Assembly: GCA_012522285.1 (NCBI GenBank)
Contig: JAAYKS010000026.1
Span: 1-6,463 of the forward strand
Source: Clostridiaceae bacterium
GTDB taxonomy: Bacteria > Bacillota > Clostridia > Saccharofermentanales > UBA5734
Length of the DNA stretch: 6,463 nt
Direction of reading: 5' to 3'
Part shown: piece by piece, positions 1 through 5,080 of the stretch
How positions within the stretch are numbered: position 1 is the stretch's first letter
How the letters are laid out: every line of letters begins with the position of its first letter
Made by a program: the position numbers and the translations under genes
Notes under the pieces: generated by a model
What the model was told of the DNA's origin: nothing
The model's input: the letters and a program-made list of their open reading frames with translations, nothing else
Database searches by the model: none

Positions 1-1289
1 CCGATCAGGGCGGTGTGGATCGGCTCGACGCCCCACTCCGGGAGCGAGGCGAGGGTCTCCAGGGCTTCGGTGAGCACTGTCAGCGCGAGTGCCGGGTCGG
101 TTTTCATTTTCTTGTGGGTGAACAGGTCGGTGTCGTAGTCCGGCAGCGCGGCCAAAAACCCAATCATCCCGGGGATGTCGGTCAGCCGCTCCACGCGGGG
201 CTGCAGAATCGAGGCCAGCAGCGTGCGGTCCAGGCATCTCCCGCCCAGCGCCTGGTCGATGGGAGCGGCGGCGGTCTCAAGGAACCGCGCGGGTTCCATC
301 GCGCGCAGATAGCCCGCGTTGAACCAGGCGAGCTTGTCGTAGTCGAATAGCGCGGGGGACTTGGAAATCCCGGAGATCCGGAAAGTCTCGGTCAGTTCCG
401 CGAGGGAGAACACTTCGCGGGTGTCGCCCGGGGCCCAGCCTAGCAACGCGATGTAGTTGATGATCGCCTCCGGGAGATAGCCCTCGCGGACGAGGTCGTC
501 AAAGGAGGTGGCGCCGTGCCGTTTGGACAGCTTGGAGACCGTCCCGTCCGGGTTGCGCCCGACGATCAGGGGGAGGTGGACGTACTCCGGAACCTCCCAG
601 CCAAACGCGTCGTAGAGCAGGTTGTACTTGGGCGCGGAGGAAAGGTATTCCGATCCTCGCACCACGTGGGTGATCCGCATCTCGTGGTCGTCGATGACGT
701 TGGCGAAATTGTAGGTGGGATAGCCGTCGGACTTGAGCAGCACCTGATCTTCCAGCTCCTTGTTCTCGACCTGGATGGTCCCGTACACCGCGTCGTGAAA
801 CGCGGTCGTCCCGGTCAGCGGCATCTTCTGCCGGATGACGTGGGGGGTGCCGGCCGCAAGCAGCCGCTCGACCTCCTCTGCGGGCAGATCCCGGCAGTGG
901 CGGTCGTATCCCTGGATCCCCTCCGCGTCCGCGCGCAGCGATTCCTGCCGCTCCCGGGTGCAGAAGCAGCGGTAGGCTTTGCCTTCCGCGACCAGCTGTT
1001 CCGCGTAGGGGCGATAGAGGTGGCGGCGCTGGCTCTGCACATACGGCGCGTAGGGGCCGCCGACGTCCGGGCCCTCGTCATGAACCAGTCCGACCCGCTT
1101 GAGGGTGTCGTAAATGACCTGCTCCGCGCCTTCGACCTGGCGTTCCTGGTCGGTGTCCTCGATCCGGAGCACAAACACCCCGCCCGCCGATTTGGCGATC
1201 AGGTATTCGAACAGCGCGGTGCGGAGGTTGCCGACGTGCATGAGGCCGGTCGGGCTGGGGGCATAGCGGGTGCGGACGGGTGCGGTCAT
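1..1289 (-). CDS. gltX: Glutamyl-tRNA synthetase (C-terminus beyond window)
   Basis: Cytoplasmic class I aminoacyl-tRNA synthetase that attaches glutamate to tRNA(Glu). In many Firmicutes the enzyme also charges tRNA(Gln), but that cannot be decided here. The frame is open from the ATG at 1289 to the window edge, giving 429 codons; the family is usually about 470-490 residues, so some 50 are missing. Seen directly: N-terminal RTRYAPSPTGLMHVGN, where HVGN (residues 18-21) is the HIGH signature in the form usual for GluRS; LRTALFEYLIAK; LRIEDTD; a CFC...YDRHC arrangement matching the zinc site of E. coli-type GluRS; and VSKLSKRHGA, the KMSKS loop, at 519-533. The start is supported by GAGGAA eight bases upstream on the minus strand and by the conserved N-terminus. 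It is divergent from the DUF5685-like gene, and no T-box was recognised upstream. Confidence is very high. Confidence 0.96.
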   Translation of the reverse strand, partial: MTAPVRTRYAPSPTGLMHVGNLRTALFEYLIAKSAGGVFVLRIEDTDQERQVEGAEQVIYDTLKRVGLVHDEGPDVGGPYAPYVQSQRRHLYRPYAEQLVAEGKAYRCFCTRERQESLRADAEGIQGYDRHCRDLPAEEVERLLAAGTPHVIRQKMPLTGTTAFHDAVYGTIQVENKELEDQVLLKSDGYPTYNFANVIDDHEMRITHVVRGSEYLSSAPKYNLLYDAFGWEVPEYVHLPLIVGRNPDGTVSKLSKRHGATSFDDLVREGYLPEAIINYIALLGWAPGDTREVFSLAELTETFRISGISKSPALFDYDKLAWFNAGYLRAMEPARFLETAAAPIDQALGGRCLDRTLLASILQPRVERLTDIPGMIGFLAALPDYDTDLFTHKKMKTDPALALTVLTEALETLASLPEWGVEPIHTALI

Positions 1290-1545
1290 GAAAATTCCTC
1301 GCTTCCGACCGGCGACAGGGCGCCGCGGATGGGGTGTCGGGGGAAGTGCCAAGTGGCCGTGGCAAAGGGGACGCAGGCCGGTCGTTCGCGCTTCCTGCCG
1401 GTCGCCGCGGGCCTCCAGGGCCGGCGGCGCAAAAGGGAAAGGTTGCCAAATATGATATCATAGAGTGCGCTGTCGGAGTAGCGTTTGCCCCCATGCCTGA
1501 CCGGCAAAGGGGCCTGATTCGGTGGCGAAGGAGAGGCGGTTTTCC
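1290..1545. promoter_or_regulatory. Divergent intergenic spacer with AT-rich palindromic island
   Basis: This 256-base spacer separates gltX (minus) from the DUF5685-like gene (plus). Most of it is very GC-rich. The exception is about 1443-1464, which holds the perfect 10-base palindrome ATGATATCAT (1452-1461). TATGAT can be read as a -10 element on the plus strand (1451-1456) and on the minus strand (1462-1457), so the island could serve promoters in both directions. No good -35 hexamer lies 16-18 bases upstream on either side, so the promoter assignment is tentative. The implied gltX leader is about 160 bases. No T-box consensus, transfer RNA or convincing coding frame was seen here. Confidence 0.35.
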
Positions 1546-2409
1546 ATGTTTGGTTACGCGCGCCCCCTCAAGGGCGATTTGCTGGTGCGGGAGTTCACCT
1601 GGTACCGCGCGGTGTATTGCGGGATCTGCAAGAGTCTGGGATCCCGGTACGGACAGCTCTCCCGGCTGGGGGTCAACTATGACGCGACCCTGCTGGGGGT
1701 GCTGTTGTTTTCGCTCCGTCCGGAAGCGCCGGGCCAAGTCGCGGAATCCTGTATCGCCAACCCTCTGCGCAAACACCCGGTGGCCCGGCCGGATCCGGTG
1801 CTCGACGCCTGTGCGGACATGACCGTGATCCTGGCCTGGCACAAGGCCAAGGACGACACCGCGGACGGGTTTGCGCTCCGCGGGCTGGCGGCCCGGGCGG
1901 TGTTTTCGTCCGCGCGTCGCAAGGCAGCGGCCGTCTGGCCGGAGATGGACCTGGCGGCCGCCGAGGGACTGGCTTCTCTTGCGGAGGTCGAATCCCGCCC
2001 GCCCGGGGAAGACGCGCCCACCTTGGCTGCCGCGGCGTTTGGCAGGGTGACCGGGGGGATTTTCGGAGCGGCTTCGGATCGGTTGCTGCCCGGGCTCGAC
2101 GCCGCGTTCCGGGAAGCGCTGCGGCTGGCGGGAGACCGGATCGGACAATGGATCTATCTGGTCGACGCGATTGACGATCGATCGGACGATGCGGATAATA
2201 AAAACTGGAATCCGTTTGCGGGGCTGGACGCACAGGCGGCCGTCGAGAAGGCCGGCGGGATGCTGGAAGCCCTGGAGGCCGAACTCGACCGGACGCTGGC
2301 GCTGCTGCCCTATGAGCGGGACGCGGCGATCGTGTCCAACATCATGCAGACGGGATTGCCGGCTGTCCGGGCGGACGTGCTGGCCGGACGCAAACTGGGC
2401 CGTTTATAG
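1546..2409 (+). CDS. DUF5685-like family protein, function unknown
   Basis: 287-residue protein that I recognise as resembling the clostridial DUF5685 family; its role is unknown. Seen: the MFGYARP N-terminus; YCGIC (CxxC, Cys25 and Cys28) followed by KSLGSRYGQLSRLGVNYD; an HKAKDDTAD segment (residues 99-107); and YLVDAIDDRSDD (204-215). It looks mostly alpha-helical, with no signal peptide and no membrane span. ATG 1546 is preferred over the in-frame GTG at 1522 because it gives the conserved MFGY N-terminus and has AAGGAGAGG just upstream. It is the first gene of a run with the J-domain gene, 23 bases downstream. The two DDxxD motifs (103-107 and 210-214) resemble the paired Asp motifs of isoprenoid synthases, but no enzymatic role is shown. 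The CxxC could bind metal or act in redox. The family call rests on memory of motifs, not a search. Confidence 0.75.
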   Translation: MFGYARPLKGDLLVREFTWYRAVYCGICKSLGSRYGQLSRLGVNYDATLLGVLLFSLRPEAPGQVAESCIANPLRKHPVARPDPVLDACADMTVILAWHKAKDDTADGFALRGLAARAVFSSARRKAAAVWPEMDLAAAEGLASLAEVESRPPGEDAPTLAAAAFGRVTGGIFGAASDRLLPGLDAAFREALRLAGDRIGQWIYLVDAIDDRSDDADNKNWNPFAGLDAQAAVEKAGGMLEALEAELDRTLALLPYERDAAIVSNIMQTGLPAVRADVLAGRKLGRL

Positions 2410-2432
2410 GCCCGAAAGGATCAGGAAGTCAC

Positions 2433-2876
2433 ATGGCGGTCAAAAATCCGTATGAGGTGCTGGGGCTTCGCCACGGAGCAACCCAGGAGCAGATCAAAAA
2501 AGCCTATCGGGAACTGGTGAAAAAATACCACCCCGATAGTTATGCGAATCACCCGCTCGAAGATCTCGCGAAGGAAAAGATGCAGGAGATCAACGAGGCC
2601 TACGATATCCTCACCAAGGGAAACGGGAACGTCCCCCCTTACAACGACGGCTACACCAGTCCCGACGAGGCGGCCGAGCAGGCTCGACGCGGGGGATACG
2701 CCAGCGGATACGGCAACCGGGGAGGCCCCTTTCAGCAGGGTCCCGGGGGGCAAAGCCCATACTATACCCAGCGGACCGGCCCGGGCGGCATGAGCCTGTG
2801 CGATCAGCTGTCCTGCCTGTGCTGTGCCGACACCTGCTGTGAATGCGCGGGGGGAGACCTCTGTGCCTGCTGCTGA
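2433..2876 (+). CDS. Small J-domain protein with C-terminal cysteine cluster
   Basis: 147-residue cytosolic DnaJ-type co-chaperone, expected to stimulate the ATPase of a DnaK-family Hsp70. The J domain spans about residues 4-65: NPYEVLGL, then a KKAYRELVKKY helix, then the essential HPD tripeptide at 33-35, then KMQEINEAYDIL. A Gly/Pro/Tyr/Gln-rich linker (about 68-118) follows. The last 25 residues hold ten cysteines (123, 128, 130, 131, 135, 136, 138, 144, 146, 147) around a CADTCCECAGGDLCACC motif; no cysteine occurs before residue 123. It is not a full DnaJ: the CxxCxGxG zinc repeats and substrate-binding domains are absent. I recall similar tails on small clostridial J proteins, and metal binding is a plausible inference. 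AGGAAG lies just upstream of the ATG. The stop overlaps the start of the next gene, implying translational coupling. Confidence 0.88.
   Translation: MAVKNPYEVLGLRHGATQEQIKKAYRELVKKYHPDSYANHPLEDLAKEKMQEINEAYDILTKGNGNVPPYNDGYTSPDEAAEQARRGGYASGYGNRGGPFQQGPGGQSPYYTQRTGPGGMSLCDQLSCLCCADTCCECAGGDLCACC
2848..2865 (+). promoter_or_regulatory. Ribosome binding site and GTG start inside the J-domain gene
   Basis: A purine-rich run ending in GGAG (2853-2856) lies six bases before GTG 2863, inside the cysteine-tail codons of the upstream J-domain gene. It decides the membrane-protein start and suggests that translation of the two genes is coupled. Confidence 0.65.
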
Positions 2877-3390
2877 CCGGGGACGCCGTGCCGCCCGTTC
2901 GGCTGCGTACGGCGGCATCGCGGCCGGCCTCGCGGCGCTCGCGCTGCTGGGGGTGCGGCTGTTGCCGACCGCCGACCTCGCACTGTATGCGGTGGCTTCG
3001 GCCGCTATCGCACTCGCCCTGATCGAACTGTCCTTCCGGGGCGCCGCGCTGTCCTGGCTGGCCGCCTCCGCGGTGGGGGCGCTGCTTGCCGGGTGGATCA
3101 CCGCGGTGCCTTTTGTTTTTTTCTTTGGCCCGTATCCGCTGATCAAAGCCGCGGCTGAGTCCCGTATCCCGTCGCGCGTGCAGAGCATGGCGGTCAAGCT
3201 GCTGGGTGCCGACCTGTTGCTGGGGCTGCTCGCCCTGGTGTGGCTGGTGCTGATGGGAGAGGGCATGCCGCGTCTGCCGCTGTCCTGGTGGGCGCTGGTC
3301 CTGCTCGCGCAGCCGGTGGTGGTGCTCTACGATCTCGCCTTGACGATGATGGTCACGCTGTATGTCGGTCGTCGACATCCTGCCCGCTGA
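2863..3390 (+). CDS. Conserved multi-spanning membrane protein, function unknown
   Basis: Integral membrane protein of 175 residues with about five hydrophobic spans: a basic start (RGRRAAR), YGGIAAGLAALALLGVRLL, LALYAVASAAIALALIEL, LSWLAASAVGALLAGWITAV running into FVFFFGPYPLIK, LLLGLLALVWLVLMG, and WWALVLLAQPVVVLYDLAL, ending in a basic tail (GRRHPAR). The FFGPYPLIK and YDLAL...Y motifs resemble an uncharacterised clostridial membrane family I remember; no function is claimed. GTG 2863 is chosen over the upstream in-frame GTG 2824 because GGAG (2853-2856) sits six bases before it. The gene therefore overlaps the J-domain gene by 14 bases, a coupled arrangement. Its 3' end overlaps the convergent S11-like gene by 38 bases. 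The hydrophobic pattern gives good confidence that the gene is real. Confidence 0.8.
   Translation: MPAADRGRRAARSAAYGGIAAGLAALALLGVRLLPTADLALYAVASAAIALALIELSFRGAALSWLAASAVGALLAGWITAVPFVFFFGPYPLIKAAAESRIPSRVQSMAVKLLGADLLLGLLALVWLVLMGEGMPRLPLSWWALVLLAQPVVVLYDLALTMMVTLYVGRRHPAR
3353..3390. other. 38-base tail-to-tail overlap of convergent genes
   Basis: The plus-strand membrane-protein gene stops with TGA at 3388-3390. The minus-strand S11-like gene stops with TGA at 3355-3353. The two coding regions share 38 bases and leave no room for a separate terminator. No hairpin plus T-run was seen near either stop, so transcripts probably run into each other. Confidence 0.75.
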
Positions 3391-4837
3391 GGGCTTCCGC
3401 GCTTCCCAATGCCCGTTCCGCCTTGCGCAGCCGCAGCCGCCAGTACAGCCGGACCAGCCCGGATCCGGTCTTGTACAGTGCCGCCAGCACGACCGCGCCA
3501 GTGCAAATCAGGATGATGATGTACAGGTCCGGGTTGTTTTTAAAGGCGTTGAGCATCTTGTTCGCAAATCCGGAGTCGACCGAATAGATCGTACGGTCGG
3601 GGGCGCATTCCACCGTGATTTTGGTCCCGTTCGGGAGGGTAAAGGTCATGGTCCCGACGGTGTCTTCCTCCATGAGAGGCAGCGTGTGGGGTCCGGCGGA
3701 GGTGTACTGCATTTCGTCTGTGACCGCGGCCGAGCCGATCCGCTGGACGTAGTAGACGGTGCGCTTGTACCGCAGCCCGAACACGGTCCCCTCGACCGAA
3801 TCCCGGATGGTCTCGGGCACCGACTGTCCGGACCGCACGAGCACGGTGTTGACGTAATTGCGGTAGATGCCTCCGCTCAGTTGCTGCAGGTCGATGATCT
3901 CCTCGCCGGGTACCACATCGACGAGGATGGAGAGGGTTTCGAATCCGCCCGCCGCGAAGGTCGCGAGCAGAGAAACCGTGCCGCTGTCGTCGCTGGCGAA
4001 CAACCCGGAGAGGTAGTCGACATAGGTCCAGGCGTAGGCGAGGTTGTTCGTGATCTCGATGCTTCGAGCGTCTGTGGTGGGGAAGAAGCGGGTCGAGGAA
4101 GTTCTGAACGCGGTGTTGACCGTGCGCTCATAGTTGTCGCTTTGCAGGAAATAGCGGACCAGCTTGGCGGCGTCCCGCGGGGTGGTGACCGGGTACTGGG
4201 TGTCGGGTTCACCGTCCGGTTCGTCGGACCCTGCCACCGCGCGGCCGGTGCTGTTTAAAAACACGGTGTCAAACAACTCCAATTGCCCTGCCCGTTCGTT
4301 CATGATCCCGGCAAACGCGCTTTCACTCCCGCTGTGCAGTTCCGCGAGGGCGATGGCGGCCGCGTCGCTGTCGATGTAGAACATCGAGGCGACCAGAAAC
4401 TCCACCGTGAATTTGTCGCCGGCCGCAAAGCCGTCGAGGTGGCTTTTGGGGACGGCGGCGCTGTTGGTCTCTTCCGCAAGCAGGCTGACGGTCACATAGG
4501 TGTCCGCGGGGAAGCGCTGCAGCACCAGGATCGCGGTCATGACCTTGGACAGCGCCGGAATGTGGACCGATTTGTCCGCCTCCTTGGCGTAGAGCTCCAT
4601 CCCGCGCCCGATTTCGATCACGATTGCCGCGGTGGCGGAGTGCTCAATTCCGAGGTCGGTATACGGGTCTGGTGCCGGTTCCAAGAGGGCGGCAAAGTCC
4701 TCCAGTGCGGTCGCGGGCAGGGGCTGCAGCGTGAAGGCGAGCAGCAAAAACGCACACAGCAAAAACCGGCACGCAGAGCGGATCCGCAACAGAGGGATGC
4801 GTATTTTTCTGTATGTGTGACCGGGACAGGAAGCCAT
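3353..4837 (-). CDS. D-alanyl-D-alanine carboxypeptidase (S11) family protein with lost active-site motifs
   Basis: 494-residue envelope protein. Residues 11-44 form a signal peptide (basic KIRIPLLRIRSACR, hydrophobic core, ATA before LED). The S11-type domain follows at about 60-310; then a mainly beta-looking region that may match the PBP5 C-terminal domain; then a transmembrane helix at about 438-455 and a basic cytoplasmic tail. Family landmarks are kept: MELYAKEADKSVHIPALSKVMTA, GS...FAGIMNERAGQLELFDTVFLNSTG, and TPRDAAKLVRYFL. The catalytic ones are not. The SxxK box reads ALSK (95-98), so the nucleophile position is Ala; the SxN position reads IDS (155-157); and the KTG region reads VDYLSG (273-278). 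Active family members trim D-Ala from peptidoglycan peptides; this one is probably not catalytic and may bind wall material or a partner. The Shine-Dalgarno is weak (a G-run at 4845-4850). Family membership is confident; inactivity is inferred from alignment by eye. Confidence 0.82.
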   Translation of the reverse strand: MASCPGHTYRKIRIPLLRIRSACRFLLCAFLLLAFTLQPLPATALEDFAALLEPAPDPYTDLGIEHSATAAIVIEIGRGMELYAKEADKSVHIPALSKVMTAILVLQRFPADTYVTVSLLAEETNSAAVPKSHLDGFAAGDKFTVEFLVASMFYIDSDAAAIALAELHSGSESAFAGIMNERAGQLELFDTVFLNSTGRAVAGSDEPDGEPDTQYPVTTPRDAAKLVRYFLQSDNYERTVNTAFRTSSTRFFPTTDARSIEITNNLAYAWTYVDYLSGLFASDDSGTVSLLATFAAGGFETLSILVDVVPGEEIIDLQQLSGGIYRNYVNTVLVRSGQSVPETIRDSVEGTVFGLRYKRTVYYVQRIGSAAVTDEMQYTSAGPHTLPLMEEDTVGTMTFTLPNGTKITVECAPDRTIYSVDSGFANKMLNAFKNNPDLYIIILICTGAVVLAALYKTGSGLVRLYWRLRLRKAERALGSAEALSGQDVDDRHTA

Positions 4838-4884
4838 CGACGAACCCCCCGAGACGCGCTGTCCGAATAACTATTGCTTTCAGG

Positions 4885-4908
4885 TTTGTAATTGTATAGT
4901 ATCACAAA
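4885..4908. promoter_or_regulatory. Imperfect 24-base dyad, candidate operator
   Basis: The half-sites TTTGTAATTGTA and, on the other strand, TTTGTGATACTA agree at 9 of 12 positions, giving a symmetric pattern TTTGT-AT--TA/TA--AT-ACAAA. It covers the -10 element of the minus-strand promoter candidate and a plus-strand TATAGT (4895-4900) that has TTGCTT 15 bases upstream. A repressor bound here could control both divergent genes. AT-rich promoter DNA is often partly symmetric by chance, so confidence is limited. Confidence 0.35.
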
Positions 4909-4920
4909 AAACGGCCGCAA
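4893..4920 (-). promoter_or_regulatory. Candidate promoter for the S11-like gene
   Basis: On the minus strand, TTGCGG (4920-4915) and TATACA (4898-4893) are separated by 16 bases, in the only AT-rich part of the spacer. This would give a leader of roughly 50 bases to the ATG at 4837. The hexamers are partial matches to the sigma-A consensus, so this is a candidate only. Confidence 0.4.
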
Positions 4921-4999
4921 TTTCGTGCAGTTTGCGAATACAGCAAGGTGTCGCCGTGGAAACGCGAACCGGTGCGTGACCTGCCCGGACGGGAGCCGG

Positions 5000-5028
5000 T
5001 TCTCCGGTCCGCCGTCCTGTGATATTCT
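5000..5028 (+). promoter_or_regulatory. Candidate promoter for the AroB-like gene
   Basis: TTCTCC (5000-5005) and TATTCT (5023-5028) are spaced by exactly 17 bases, about 45 bases before the start codon. The hexamers match the sigma-A consensus at only 3 and 4 positions. The -35 overlaps the right arm of a 7-base inverted repeat (GAACCGG 4966-4972, CCGGTTC 4996-5002). Confidence 0.35.
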
Positions 5029-5059
5029 AGTGGAGACCTGTCCTCTGTCGGACGGGAAC

Positions 5060-5080
5060 GGAGGCTTTTTCTTGGATATG
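5060..5080 (+). promoter_or_regulatory. Ribosome binding site deciding between TTG and ATG starts
   Basis: GGAGG at 5060-5064 is seven bases from TTG 5072 and thirteen from the in-frame ATG 5078. Spacing favours TTG; codon preference favours ATG. The difference is two residues (Met-Asp before MEKN). Confidence 0.55.

Noticed and set aside
1306..1404. Inverted repeat CGACCGGC / GCCGGTCG in the gltX leader
   Set aside because: Only 8 bases, made of common GC-rich words and 83 bases apart; expected by chance in DNA of this composition.
516..1463. Long plus-strand open frame opposite gltX
   Set aside because: It lies antisense to an unmistakable GluRS frame with conserved motifs; its composition is that of a GC-rich shadow frame and it has no recognisable domain.
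1290..1500. T-box or other riboswitch leader for gltX
   Set aside because: The T-box consensus (AGGGTGGNACCGCG type) and an obvious terminator/antiterminator pair were not found on the minus strand.
1078..2148. Minus-strand open frame of 356 codons spanning gltX, the spacer and the DUF5685-like gene
   Set aside because: Arg/Pro-rich low-complexity translation in the wrong frame, overlapping two supported genes.
2421..3378. Two long minus-strand open frames opposite the J-domain and membrane-protein genes
   Set aside because: The plus strand has the HPD J domain, good ribosome binding sites and clear membrane spans; the antisense translations have no domain features.
3362..4258. Plus-strand open frame of 298 codons opposite the S11-like gene
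   Set aside because: The minus-strand frame shows a signal peptide, family motifs and a membrane anchor; the plus frame is a Gly/Arg/Val-rich shadow.
4892..5071. N-terminal extension of the AroB-like protein from an upstream start at 4892
   Set aside because: The extra residues have no AroB similarity, cross the candidate promoters and lack a ribosome binding site; homology begins after 5078.
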